Shown: piece by piece, positions 15,207-23,149 of the stretch
Numbering within the stretch: the stretch's first letter is position 1
Layout of the letters: every line of letters starts with the position of its first letter
Assembly (NCBI GenBank): GCA_946480825.1
Contig: CAMLLG010000055.1
Span: 1 to 25,949 of the forward strand
Length of the DNA stretch: 25,949 bases
From: an uncultured Lysobacteraceae bacterium
GTDB lineage: Bacteria; Pseudomonadota; Gammaproteobacteria; Xanthomonadales; Xanthomonadaceae
Reading direction: 5' to 3'
Made by a program: the position numbers and the translations under genes
Notes under the pieces: model-generated
Told to the model about the DNA's origin: nothing
Databases searched by the model: none
Seen by the model: only the letters and a program-made list of their open reading frames with translations

Positions 15207-16913
15207 TCAGTCGTCCTGGCCGTCGGCTTCGTTCTGGCCCTGCACGCCTTGCGGGGTGCACGCGGGATCGGCGGCCGCGGCCGGCACCAGCCACCAGCGG
15301 CGGCGGTTCGACACGCCCGCGAACAGGGCCTCCGATCGGTCCACGCACTGCGACAGCGCCGGCTCCTGCACCAGCAGCCAGCGTCGCTGCGGCGCTTCGG
15401 CCTGCCAGCGCATCGCCTGCGACAGCTGTTCGGGCCACGCGGTCTTGAAGCCGAAGGTCGCGGCCGGACGATCGGCCATCAGCAGGTTCTGTTCCTTCCA
15501 CGCGACCAGGCCCAGTTCGGCGTCGGGCCCGATGCGCGCGCCCGCGGATTCCATCAAGCCGCGCGCGGAACTCGAAGGATTCAACAGCGGATAGGCGACC
15601 ACGCCGTACAGCACCCACACGCCGCCCAGCGCCGACAGCAGACCGACGACGCCGTTGCGCACGCGGTGCCAGCCCACGCAGGCCACGGCCCACGCGCCCA
15701 TCGCCATCAGCAGCGCGAACGCGGCATGGCCTTCGTCGGTGAAGCCGCGATCGGCCATGAGCTTCGTTTCGAACTTCGGTGTGCCGAACCACATCCACAC
15801 CCCGGCGATCAGCAACAGCGCACCCAGCGCCAGCGCGAACGCGAAGCCCAGCCGCTTCGCCCACAGCCGGCGCACGATGCCCGGCAGCAGCGGGCCCAGC
15901 GCCAGGCACATCATCGGCAGCGCGGGCATGATGTAGACATCGCGCTTGCCGCTGGGAATCGAGAAGAACACGATGATCAGCGCCCACCACGCCAGCGGCA
16001 GCAGGTAACGCGCATCGCGCCGCTTCAACCGCGTGCGCCACGCCGGAAACGCCCACAGCAGCGCGAACGCGGTCGGCAGCCAGGCGGTGGCCATCACCAC
16101 GAAGTGGTACCACGGCGGCTGCGGGTGATCCCACGACTTCGCGTAGCGGCCCGCGGTCTGGCGGAACAGGATGTCGTTGAGATAGGCGCGGTATTCGGGG
16201 TTGTCCTGGCTCAGCGCGGTGGTCACCATCGGCACCAGCCACAGCGCCGCGGCGAAGACGAACGCCAGCGGTCCGACCAGGAAGCGCCAGTCGCGCGCAT
16301 GCACGCGCACCCGCGGCCAGTGCATCAGCGAGGCGATGGCCGCGGGCAGGATCATCAGCAGCGCCAGCCCGCCGACGCCCTTGGTGATCGTGCCCAGGCC
16401 CGCGGCGAACCAGCCCAGCGTCCACAGCTTCCAGTTCGGCCCGCACAACAGATGGCGCAGCAGGCCGTAGTTCGCCAGCGTGATGAAGAACGTGACCAGC
16501 GGATCGATCTGCGCCTTCTTGCTCTGGTAGGTGAACTGCAGCGCGAACAGCAACGCCCACGCGGCGTACAGGCCGACGCGGCGCGTCCACAGCCGGCGAC
16601 CGAGGTCGTACACGCACCACAGCGTGCCCAGCGCGGCGAGCAGCGACGGCAGCAGGAAGGCGATGCGCCAGTCGCGGAAGACGGTGTAGAACGCGGCTTC
16701 GAACCACATCAGCATCGGCGGCTTGTCCGAGTACAGCTCGGTGCCGCGATGCGGGAACAGCCAGTCGCCGCTCTCGACCATCTGCTTGGCGACGAGGGCG
16801 AAGCGCGGTTCGTCCGAAGGCCAGGGATCGCGAAGGCCCAGCCCCGACCCCAGCACCAGCAGGGCGACGATGGCGAGCAGCCAGAATTCTCGTGAGGCGC
16901 GTGTTTTCAGCAT
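15207..16913 (-). CDS. ArnT-like family 39 membrane glycosyltransferase
   Basis: A 568-residue polytopic inner-membrane protein of the GT39/GT83 (ArnT, PMT) type. These enzymes move a sugar from a polyprenyl phosphate carrier to lipid A, LPS or protein on the periplasmic side. The first membrane helix (about 10-27) is followed by the first periplasmic loop with the catalytic acidic pair SDEPRFALVAKQM (D34, E35) and YSDKPPMLMW (61-70). About ten further hydrophobic helices follow to about residue 420, then a soluble C-terminal domain of about 140 residues. The ATG at 16913 matches the N-terminal helix. A -10-like TAAGAT lies 6 nt before it. Its pyruvyl transferase neighbour suggests the two modify one surface glycan; aminoarabinose transfer is not implied, because no other arn gene is present. 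Confidence 0.88.
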   Translation of the reverse strand: MLKTRASREFWLLAIVALLVLGSGLGLRDPWPSDEPRFALVAKQMVESGDWLFPHRGTELYSDKPPMLMWFEAAFYTVFRDWRIAFLLPSLLAALGTLWCVYDLGRRLWTRRVGLYAAWALLFALQFTYQSKKAQIDPLVTFFITLANYGLLRHLLCGPNWKLWTLGWFAAGLGTITKGVGGLALLMILPAAIASLMHWPRVRVHARDWRFLVGPLAFVFAAALWLVPMVTTALSQDNPEYRAYLNDILFRQTAGRYAKSWDHPQPPWYHFVVMATAWLPTAFALLWAFPAWRTRLKRRDARYLLPLAWWALIIVFFSIPSGKRDVYIMPALPMMCLALGPLLPGIVRRLWAKRLGFAFALALGALLLIAGVWMWFGTPKFETKLMADRGFTDEGHAAFALLMAMGAWAVACVGWHRVRNGVVGLLSALGGVWVLYGVVAYPLLNPSSSARGLMESAGARIGPDAELGLVAWKEQNLLMADRPAATFGFKTAWPEQLSQAMRWQAEAPQRRWLLVQEPALSQCVDRSEALFAGVSNRRRWWLVPAAAADPACTPQGVQGQNEADGQDD

Positions 16914-16919
16914 GCGGGC

Positions 16920-16925
16920 ATCTTA
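16920..16925 (-). promoter_or_regulatory. candidate -10 for a leaderless ArnT-like transcript
   Basis: On the minus strand TAAGAT stands exactly 6 nt before the ATG at 16913, as in two other genes of the window. No Shine-Dalgarno is seen. The 99-bp gap to rsmB holds nothing else recognisable. Confidence 0.35.
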
Positions 16926-17012
16926 GGGCGTGTCATGTACTTTTGTAGGCGCGACGCGCTTCGCAACGCCTCTCCGTGGCCTGTCGCGCATGCCGGCGCG
17001 CCTGCGAAAACG

Positions 17013-18314
17013 TCAGACCCTGCGCAGCCGCGCATAGAAGAATCCGTCCATGCCGTCCTCGCCGGGCAGTCGCTGCCTGCCAGCGCCAGCGGCATGACCG
17101 AAACGCGCGTCGAGCGGTTCGGCCACCGCGTCCGCGGTGCGCGCGAGAAAGGCGTCGATCTGTTCCGCATTCTCGCGCGCGAGGATCGAGCAGGTGGCGT
17201 AGACCAGCACGCCGCCGGGCGCGACCACCGGCCACAGCGCATCCAGCAGCCGGGCCTGGGTGGACACCAGCGCGTCGATGTCGGCCGGCTGCCGGTGCAG
17301 CAGGATGTCGGGTTGCCGGCGCACGATGCCGGTCGCGGAACAGGGCGCATCGATCAACACGGCATCGAAGGGCTTGCCGTCCCACCATGCGGAAAGATGG
17401 GTTGCATCGGCCGTTTTCAGTTCGACCGTCGCGTCGACGCCGACGCGCTTCAGCGTGTCGGCGGTGCGCCGCAACCGCCGCGAATCGATATCCAGTGCCA
17501 GCAGCCGCAGCGACGGATCGCGCTCCAGCAGATGCGCGGCCTTGCCGCCGGGCGCAGCGCAGGCGTCGAGCACGCGCGCGCCGGGTGCGGGCGCCAGCGC
17601 ATCCGCCACCGCCTGCGCGGAACCGTCCTGCACCGACATCAGACCGTCCTCGAAACCGGGCAGATCGGCGACCGCCATCGAATCCTCGATCCGCAGCGCG
17701 TCGGTCAGCGCGGGATGCGCGGTCGCGGCGATGCCGGCCGCCTGCAATGCCGCCTGCGCCGCGTCGCGGTCGGATTTCAGCCGATTGACGCGCAGCCACA
17801 GCGGTGCCGCGATGGCGCTCGCGGCGAGCACCGCATCGGCCTGCGCCGGCCAATCGCGTCGCACCTCGTCCAGCAACCAGGCGGGCCAGGCGTGCGCCGG
17901 ATCGGCGGCGGGCAGACCTTCGCGCAGCGCGCGTCGCAACAGCGCGTTGACCATGCCGGCCTGATGGGTGCGGCCGAGTGCGCGCGCCGCTTCCACGGTG
18001 GCGTCGACCGCCGCATGCGCAGGCAGCCGCAGCGCGTCGATCTGCGCGAAGCCGACGTACAGCAGCGCGCGCAGCGGGGCGTCGCGCTGTCCCGGCGGTT
18101 TCGCCATCCAGCCATCGAGCGCCGCGGCATAGCGCGCGCGTTCGCGCAGCGCGGCGAAACAGATCGCTTCCACCAGTGCGCGGTCGCGCGGGTCGGCGAG
18201 TTTCGGCAACGCGTTGGCGAATTCGCTCTTCAGCGAGCGGCCGCGATGCAACACCGCGTCGAGCACGTGCGCGGCGACGAGGCGCGAGGCGGTGCCCGAA
18301 GATGGTCCGTTCAT
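17013..18314 (-). CDS. rsmB: 16S rRNA (cytosine-967-C5)-methyltransferase RsmB
   Basis: Methylates C967 of 16S rRNA using S-adenosylmethionine. It has 433 residues. The N-terminal NusB-like RNA-binding domain (about 1-135) includes [20 protein letters not shown] and [15 protein letters not shown]. The C-terminal Rossmann methyltransferase carries the SAM loop [15 protein letters not shown] (250-264), motif [18 protein letters not shown] (322-337) with Cys325, and motif VI VYATCSI (371-377) with the nucleophile Cys375. The C-terminal motif [15 protein letters not shown] is typical. The ATG at 18314 overlaps the fmt stop (ATGA). A longer in-frame reading back into fmt is open but carries no domain. 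Confidence 0.96.
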   Translation of the reverse strand: MNGPSSGTASRLVAAHVLDAVLHRGRSLKSEFANALPKLADPRDRALVEAICFAALRERARYAAALDGWMAKPPGQRDAPLRALLYVGFAQIDALRLPAHAAVDATVEAARALGRTHQAGMVNALLRRALREGLPAADPAHAWPAWLLDEVRRDWPAQADAVLAASAIAAPLWLRVNRLKSDRDAAQAALQAAGIAATAHPALTDALRIEDSMAVADLPGFEDGLMSVQDGSAQAVADALAPAPGARVLDACAAPGGKAAHLLERDPSLRLLALDIDSRRLRRTADTLKRVGVDATVELKTADATHLSAWWDGKPFDAVLIDAPCSATGIVRRQPDILLHRQPADIDALVSTQARLLDALWPVVAPGGVLVYATCSILARENAEQIDAFLARTADAVAEPLDARFGHAAGAGRQRLPGEDGMDGFFYARLRRV

Positions 18315-19243
18315 GCCGTGGGCGACAACAGATCGCGCCGTGCGTTGAGATAGTCGGCGGCGGTGATGACCTTGCCGCCCGCGCGCTGCAGCGCGCGGAT
18401 GCGCAGCGCGCCGTCGCCGCAGGCGATGTCGATCCCGTCGCGGCCCGCGGCCAGCACCGTACCGGGCGTCTTGCCGTGAGCGACATCGAGTGCGATCGCG
18501 CCGTGGATGCGCACGCGCTCGCCGGCGAGTTCCGCTTCCGTGACCGGCCACGGGTTGAACGCGCGGACCTTGTTCGCCAGCGCGGTCGCGGGCTGCGACC
18601 AGTCGAGCTTCGCCTCGTGCTTGTCGAGCTTGTGCGCGTAGGTCACGCCCTCGTCCGGCTGCGGCCGCGCCACCGGCACGATGCCCGCGCGCAGCAGACC
18701 CAGGCCGTCGGCCAGCACCTGCGCGCCGAGTTCGGACAAACGATCGTGCAACTGGCCGCCGGTTTCCTGCGCGCCGATCGCCAGCGCCTGCGACAGCAGC
18801 ACCGGGCCGGTGTCGAGGCCTTTCTCCATCCGCATCAGGCACACGCCGGTCTCGCGGTCGCCGGCTTCGATCGCGCGCTGGATCGGCGCCGCGCCGCGCC
18901 AGCGCGGCAGCATCGAGGCGTGCACGTTCCAGCAGCCGTATTTCGGAATGTCGAGGATCTTCTGCGGCAGGATCAGGCCATAGGCGACCACGATCATCAC
19001 GTCGGGTTCGAGCGCGCGCAGCGCATCGCCCGAAACCTTTTTCTTCAATGTTTCCGGCTGCAGCACCTCGATCCCGCGCTGCAGCGCTTCGAGCTTGACC
19101 GGCGACGGCGTCAGCGCGCGTCCACGACCCGCAGGACGGTCAGGCTGGGTGTAGACCGCCACGACCTCGCCATGGCGCGCCGCGGCGCGCAGACAGGGAA
19201 CGGCGAAGGCCGGGGTGCCGGCGAAGACGATGCGGAGGGTCAT
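18311..19243 (-). CDS. fmt: methionyl-tRNA formyltransferase
   Basis: Formylates the methionine on initiator tRNA using 10-formyltetrahydrofolate. It has 310 residues. The N-terminal Rossmann catalytic domain begins [16 protein letters not shown]. The catalytic triad is visible as N106 and H108 in [20 protein letters not shown] (104-123) and D144 in KGLDTGPVL (141-149). The [16 protein letters not shown] loop (35-50), which contacts tRNA, is intact. The C-terminal OB-like domain begins at about 205 ([28 protein letters not shown]). It overlaps rsmB by 4 bp. The upstream gap to def (143 bp) is filled mostly by a large inverted repeat, an unusual insertion in a normally tight def-fmt pair. Confidence 0.97.
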   Translation of the reverse strand: MTLRIVFAGTPAFAVPCLRAAARHGEVVAVYTQPDRPAGRGRALTPSPVKLEALQRGIEVLQPETLKKKVSGDALRALEPDVMIVVAYGLILPQKILDIPKYGCWNVHASMLPRWRGAAPIQRAIEAGDRETGVCLMRMEKGLDTGPVLLSQALAIGAQETGGQLHDRLSELGAQVLADGLGLLRAGIVPVARPQPDEGVTYAHKLDKHEAKLDWSQPATALANKVRAFNPWPVTEAELAGERVRIHGAIALDVAHGKTPGTVLAAGRDGIDIACGDGALRIRALQRAGGKVITAADYLNARRDLLSPTA

Positions 19244-19263
19244 GGGCTACCGGAAAAGATCTC

Positions 19264-19352
19264 TGTCATCCCGAGGCGAAGCCGAGGGATCTGCTGTTCT
19301 GGAGAGGAGTGCCTGCAAGCAGCAGGTCCCTCGGCTTCGCCTCGGGATGACA
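19264..19352. repeat. long REP-like inverted repeat between def and fmt
   Basis: Arms 19264-19295 and 19321-19352 are 32 nt each and complementary except for one base (starting TGTCATCCCGAGGCGAAGCC), with a 25-nt loop. Each arm is itself partly self-complementary around GGCGAAGCC. The plus-strand flank reads SLSSRGEAEGS and the minus strand reads IPRRSRGI, peptides I recognise from dispersed REP elements. In def-fmt mRNA it would fold into a very stable hairpin. Confidence 0.85.
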
Positions 19353-19386
19353 AAGGCGGCGGCCAGAAAGCCGCCGGCTCAATCAG

Positions 19387-19902
19387 TCACGCCGCGCTGT
19401 TGCGCCGTGCCTTCTCCAGCTTCTTGCGCACCTGCTCGCGCTTGAGCTGCGAGAGATAGTCGACGAACAGTTTGCCTTCGAGGTGATCCATTTCGTGCTG
19501 GATGCAGATCGCCAGCAGGCCGTCGGCTTCGATCCGGAACGGCTGGCCGTCGCGGCCGTAGGCCTGCACGGTGATCCGGTTGGCGCGGGTGACGTCGGCG
19601 AAGATCCCGGGGACCGAAAGACAGCCCTCCTGGTAGACCTGATGGCCGTCGGCCTCGACGATCTCCGGATTGATGAACACCAGCGGCTGGTTCTTCTCTT
19701 CGCTGATGTCGATCACCATGAACCGGCGGTGGTCGTCCACCTGGCTGGCGGCCAGGCCGATGCCCGGGGCTTCGTACATGGTCTGGAACATGTCGTCGAG
19801 CCGGGTCTGGAACGCCGGATCGGCGATCCCGGCCGGATCCACGGCCGCGGCCTTGGTCCGGAGACGGGGGTCGGGGAATTCGAGAATTGAGAGGAGCGTC
19901 AT
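19387..19902 (-). CDS. def: peptide deformylase
   Basis: Metalloenzyme that removes the N-formyl group from new proteins. It has 171 residues, type I size. All three motifs are present: GIGLAASQ (47-54), EGCLS (92-96) with metal ligand Cys94, and [12 protein letters not shown] (135-146) with the HEXXH ligands His136 and His140 and catalytic Glu137. The C-terminus is a lysine/arginine-rich helix ([15 protein letters not shown]). It leads the def-fmt-rsmB operon and is divergent from the LysM gene. A -10-like TACAAT on this strand lies about 43 bp before the ATG. Confidence 0.97.
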   Translation of the reverse strand: MTLLSILEFPDPRLRTKAAAVDPAGIADPAFQTRLDDMFQTMYEAPGIGLAASQVDDHRRFMVIDISEEKNQPLVFINPEIVEADGHQVYQEGCLSVPGIFADVTRANRITVQAYGRDGQPFRIEADGLLAICIQHEMDHLEGKLFVDYLSQLKREQVRKKLEKARRNSAA

Positions 19903-19944
19903 GTTTGCGGCGCCGGGGGAGGGCGAAAGGCCCGATTGCGTCCC

Positions 19945-19950
19945 ATTGTA
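19945..19950 (-). promoter_or_regulatory. candidate -10 for the def-fmt-rsmB operon
   Basis: TACAAT on the minus strand, about 43 bp before the def ATG. No matching -35 at 16-18 bp was found. It lies within 50 bp of the divergent LysM promoter, so polymerases on the two strands may compete. Confidence 0.35.
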
Positions 19951-19962
19951 CCGCCTTCCGAC

Positions 19963-19993
19963 TTGCCAAGAGCCGGGTTTTGTGGGCTATAGT
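19963..19993 (+). promoter_or_regulatory. candidate sigma-70 promoter of the LysM gene
   Basis: TTGCCA (19963-19968) and TATAGT (19988-19993) are 19 bp apart, a little long. The predicted start lies near 20000, with a leader of about 35 nt containing a good Shine-Dalgarno (AGGGGAG at 20021-20027, 7 nt before the ATG at 20035). Confidence 0.5.
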
Positions 19994-20034
19994 GCGGCCG
20001 TTGTGTTGGGGAAAATCCCAAGGGGAGCAAGTAG

Positions 20035-21201
20035 ATGGCCAGCATCCTTAAGCGCTTTTCTCACCGTTTCAAGGTGGTCGGCGCCGTAGCCCTTCTCACC
20101 GTGGGGACCTATGCGGTCGCCCAGGAGGAGTTCCGTGGCGATCACCCCGACACCTACGTGGTGAAGCGTGGCGACACCTTGTGGGACATCGCGGGTCGCT
20201 TCCTGAAGCGGCCGTGGCTGTGGCCGGAGATCTGGCAGGCCAACCCGCAGATCGCCAACCCGCATCTGATCTATCCGGGCGACGTGATCAGCCTCGCCTA
20301 TCTCGACCGCGTCGGCGTGACGCCGGGCCCGCGCACCGAGGGGCCGATCAACGCGATCCCGCTGTCGCAGATCGAACCCTACCTGCGCGATCTGCGCGTC
20401 GTCGACAGCTTCAAGGAACTGCCGTACGTGGTGGGCCTGGAAGAGGACATCGCCCGCGGCGTCGTCGGCCACCTGGCCTACGCGCGCGGACTGGAGGGCG
20501 CCCAGGTCGGCCAGCGTTACGCGGTGGTCCGCCCGACCACCCGCTACGTGCGCATCGGCAAGCGCGAGTGCTGCGACATGCTCACCCGCAACCATTACGA
20601 CTTCCGCGGCGGCCTCGTACCGGGCTTCGGGACGGCCTGGAGCGACACCGCCGGCAACGAGATCGACGGCGAGGAACTGGGCCACGAGCTGTACAAGGTC
20701 AACACCGGCACCGTCACCAAGCTGATGGAAGGCGATGTCGAGGTCACCACCCTGCGTCTGGACCAGCGCAATGTCGAAGTGCGCGTCGGCGACCGCCTGA
20801 TCCCGGTCGACGCCCAGCCCTACGACCTGCAGTTCTTCCCGCACGCGCCGAAACAGCCGCTGGACGAGAACAAGGCCCGCGTGCTGGCCGTCGCCAACTC
20901 GCTGACCAGCGGCGGCCCGCTCGACGTGGTCGCGCTGTCGGTCGGTGCGCAGGACGGCATCGACAACGGCACCGTGCTGTCGATCTGGCGCCAGGGCAGC
21001 AACAGCGTCGATCGCGTACAGGAAGGCTACTGGCGCGGCGAAGAAACGGTGTCGAAGGGTCGTCGCGTGCAGCTGCCCGACGAATACTCGGGTCACGTGA
21101 TGATCTTCCGCACCTTCGACAAGGTCAGCTACGGCCTGGTGATGGAAGGCGTGAAGCCCAGCCGCGTCGGCTATCGCCTGAAACATCCCGACGCGAAGTA
21201 A
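20035..21201 (+). CDS. secreted LysM peptidoglycan-binding protein
   Basis: A 388-residue exported protein. A signal peptide (1-29, basic start KRFSHRFK, hydrophobic core, AVA before Gln30) targets it to the periplasm. A LysM domain (about 40-88) follows: YVVKRGDTLWDIAGRFLKRP and IWQANPQIANPHLIYPGD. The remaining 300 residues have no catalytic motif I can name but resemble proteins annotated as LysM/peptidoglycan-binding beside dprA in many proteobacteria. It has a strong Shine-Dalgarno and probable own promoter, divergent from def. A hairpin (21256-21279) separates it from dprA. It probably binds cell wall glycan; its exact role is unknown. Confidence 0.92.
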   Translation: MASILKRFSHRFKVVGAVALLTVGTYAVAQEEFRGDHPDTYVVKRGDTLWDIAGRFLKRPWLWPEIWQANPQIANPHLIYPGDVISLAYLDRVGVTPGPRTEGPINAIPLSQIEPYLRDLRVVDSFKELPYVVGLEEDIARGVVGHLAYARGLEGAQVGQRYAVVRPTTRYVRIGKRECCDMLTRNHYDFRGGLVPGFGTAWSDTAGNEIDGEELGHELYKVNTGTVTKLMEGDVEVTTLRLDQRNVEVRVGDRLIPVDAQPYDLQFFPHAPKQPLDENKARVLAVANSLTSGGPLDVVALSVGAQDGIDNGTVLSIWRQGSNSVDRVQEGYWRGEETVSKGRRVQLPDEYSGHVMIFRTFDKVSYGLVMEGVKPSRVGYRLKHPDAK

Positions 21202-21255
21202 CGGAACGACCGACGGTCACGACCGGCCGATTCGGAATTTTCCGACAGCACGATG

Positions 21256-21279
21256 CGACGGCGCCCGAGGGCGCCGTCG
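21256..21279 (+). terminator. hairpin between LysM gene and dprA
   Basis: A perfect 10-bp stem (21256-21265 with 21270-21279, CGACGGCGCC and its complement) closes a CGAG tetraloop, followed by TCGTTTG. The T-run is short, so termination may be partial. The hairpin ends 24 bp before the dprA ATG. Confidence 0.5.
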
Positions 21280-21303
21280 TCGTTTGCGCGCCAGCATGGC
21301 CGC

Positions 21304-22467
21304 ATGGACATTTCTTCCGACATGCCGGCCGATGCCGACACCGAAGCGCTGCTCGCCCTGCTGCTGCCGGGCGGCCCGGTCGCGCCCAGGCGCGACCTGC
21401 TCGACGCCCATGGCGGCCCCGCGGCGGTGCGCGCGTTGCCCCGTGCCCGCTGGCGCGCGGCCGGGCTGGAGGCCGCGCAGATCCGCGCGCTGGAGGGCGA
21501 CCCCGCCGCCTTTGAGCCGGCGCTGCTGGCCCGCTGCCGCGACTGGCTGCGGCAGCCCGGGCACCACCTGATCGGCTGGCACGATCCCGACTACCCGCCG
21601 CTGTTGCGCCGGGCCGGCAGCCCGCCGCTCGCCCTGTTCGTGGCCGGCGACCCGGCCCTGCTCTGGCACCCCACGGTGGCGGTGGTCGGCAGCCGCGGGC
21701 CCACGGCCGGCGGGCGCGACAATGCCCGCGCCTTCTCCCGGGCGCTGGCGACGGCGGGGTTCGCGGTCGGCAGTGGGCTGGCGGCGGGCGTCGACCGTGC
21801 CGCCCACGAGGCCGCGCTGGAGGCCGGCGGCCTGACCGTCGCGGTGCTCGGCACCGGCCCGGACGTGCCCTATCCGCAGGAACACGCCGGGCTGATGGCG
21901 CGGATCGCGGCAGCCGGCGCCGTGGTCAGCGAACATCCCCCGGGCACGGCCGCGCGGCGCGAGCATTTCCCGAGCCGCAACCGGATCCTGGCCGGGCTGA
22001 GCCTCGGCACGCTGGTGATCGAGGCGGCCGCCCGCTCCGGCGCCCTGATCACCGCCCGCCTGGCCGCCGACGCGGGGCGCGACGTGTTCGCCGTGCCCGG
22101 ATCGATCCACAACCCGATGGCGCGCGGCTGCCACCGCCTGATCCGGGACGGCGCGGCGCTGGTGGAATCCGCCGACGAGGTGATCGCGGCGCTGGGCGCC
22201 TGGGCCGGCGCCCTGCGCGGCGATCTGCGCCGTCGCCTCGGGGCCGCCGGGCAGGTCGAGAAGGACGGCACCGACGCCCCGGAGCGGACCGCGCAGGACG
22301 ATCCGGCACACCACCGGTTGTGGCGTGCGCTCGGCCACGACCCCAGCACTATGGATCAGTTGGCCGAACGCACCGGATTGACGGCTGCGGCCCTGTCCTC
22401 CATGCTGCTGAGCATGGAGTTGCAAGGGCGGGTCGCGGTCGAACACGGTCGATACAGTCGACGTTGA
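21304..22467 (+). CDS. dprA: DNA processing protein DprA
   Basis: Binds incoming single-stranded DNA during natural transformation and loads RecA. It has 387 residues. An N-terminal helical region (about 1-90) leads to the Rossmann-like DprA core: HLIGWHDPDYPPLLRRAGSP, VAVVGSRGPTAGG, VGSGLAAGVDRAAHEAAL (family usually SGLARGID), GTGPDVPYPQEH, SEHPPGTAARREHFPSRNR and EAAARSGALITARLA. A C-terminal winged-helix DprA_WH domain (about 330-387) contains DQLAERTGLTAAALSSML. I chose the ATG at 21304; an upstream start at 21253 would begin inside the hairpin. No clear Shine-Dalgarno; CAGCAT 6 nt before the ATG is a weak leaderless signal. The Ala for Arg change in SGLAAG is the one deviation from the usual motif. 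Confidence 0.95.
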   Translation: MDISSDMPADADTEALLALLLPGGPVAPRRDLLDAHGGPAAVRALPRARWRAAGLEAAQIRALEGDPAAFEPALLARCRDWLRQPGHHLIGWHDPDYPPLLRRAGSPPLALFVAGDPALLWHPTVAVVGSRGPTAGGRDNARAFSRALATAGFAVGSGLAAGVDRAAHEAALEAGGLTVAVLGTGPDVPYPQEHAGLMARIAAAGAVVSEHPPGTAARREHFPSRNRILAGLSLGTLVIEAAARSGALITARLAADAGRDVFAVPGSIHNPMARGCHRLIRDGAALVESADEVIAALGAWAGALRGDLRRRLGAAGQVEKDGTDAPERTAQDDPAHHRLWRALGHDPSTMDQLAERTGLTAAALSSMLLSMELQGRVAVEHGRYSRR

Positions 22468-22557
22468 CGCCGGCCTTCCCGGTGCCGGTCGCAGCGAGTT
22501 CCGCAGCGCGTGCGCCTCCATCCTTTCCAGTGCGCCCGCGTGCGCAAGTCAGGGGAC

Positions 22558-23043
22558 ATGAAAGAAAGCATCCTCGATGTGCTGCTCTACCTTTTCGAGC
22601 ACTACATCGCCAACGACGCGGATCTCGCCCGGGACCGCGATTCCCTGCAGAACAGCCTCCTGCAGGCCGGCTTCAGTCCGGCCGAAATCCACAAGGCCTT
22701 CGACTGGCTGGATGGGCTCGCCGAGCGCCGGCCCGGTGTCGTTTCGCCGTCGGCGGTGCCGCGCGCGGACGGCCCCACCCGCGTGTTCTTCGGGCCCGAG
22801 CTGGACAAGCTCGACGTCGAGTGCCGCGGCTTCCTGATGTTCCTCGAACAGCACGGCATCCTCGATGCCAACCAGCGCGAGCTGGTGCTGGACCGCGCCA
22901 TGGCGCTGGACCAGGACGAACTGGACCTCGACGACCTCAAGTGGGTGGTGCTGATGGTCCTGTTCAATCAGCCGGGTTCCGAAGCGGCGTACGCCTGGAT
23001 GGAAACGCAGATGTTCGAGGACGACGGCGAACTGGTGCACTGA
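22558..23043 (+). CDS. smg: Smg family protein (DUF494)
   Basis: A 161-residue cytosolic protein of the Smg/DUF494 family, usually found next to dprA and topA; its function is unknown. It shows the family N-terminus [17 protein letters not shown], an acidic middle ([20 protein letters not shown]), [19 protein letters not shown] and the C-terminal [17 protein letters not shown]. It starts 90 bp after dprA. AGGGG is only 3 nt before the ATG at 22558, too close for a normal Shine-Dalgarno; a GTG at 22510 would give 16 extra residues without family resemblance. Confidence 0.93.
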   Translation: MKESILDVLLYLFEHYIANDADLARDRDSLQNSLLQAGFSPAEIHKAFDWLDGLAERRPGVVSPSAVPRADGPTRVFFGPELDKLDVECRGFLMFLEQHGILDANQRELVLDRAMALDQDELDLDDLKWVVLMVLFNQPGSEAAYAWMETQMFEDDGELVH

Positions 23044-23055
23044 CGCGCGAGGCGC

Positions 23056-23090
23056 GTCATGCCGGGCGCGGGGGCGCCCGCCGCAATGAC
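23056..23090. repeat. REP-like imperfect palindrome after smg
   Basis: GTCATGCCGGGCGC (23056-23069) faces GCGCCCGCCGCAATGAC (23074-23090), complementary apart from three extra bases in the right arm. It resembles the GTCATTCCGG...GAATGAC palindromes common after genes in related genomes and may mark the end of the smg transcript. Confidence 0.45.
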
Positions 23091-23110
23091 ACACGCGCCC
23101 GACAGAGGCG

Positions 23111-23138
23111 CCGCGACACAGACGCCGCGACACAGACG
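23111..23138 (+). repeat. 14-bp tandem duplication before the GYF/pilin gene
   Basis: CCGCGACACAGACG occurs twice, head to tail (23111-23124 and 23125-23138), just before the Shine-Dalgarno GGGGAAG of the gene at 23150. Confidence 0.8.
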
Positions 23139-23149
23139 ATGGGGAAGCG

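Noticed and set aside
15249..16895. A 548-codon open frame opposite the ArnT-like gene
   Set aside because: Repetitive His/Arg/Gln composition with no membrane segment or motif; shadow of the real minus-strand gene.
18315..18842. A 609-codon reading that extends rsmB into fmt
   Set aside because: The extension is out of frame with fmt, and the normal RsmB N-terminus starts at the ATGA overlap at 18314.
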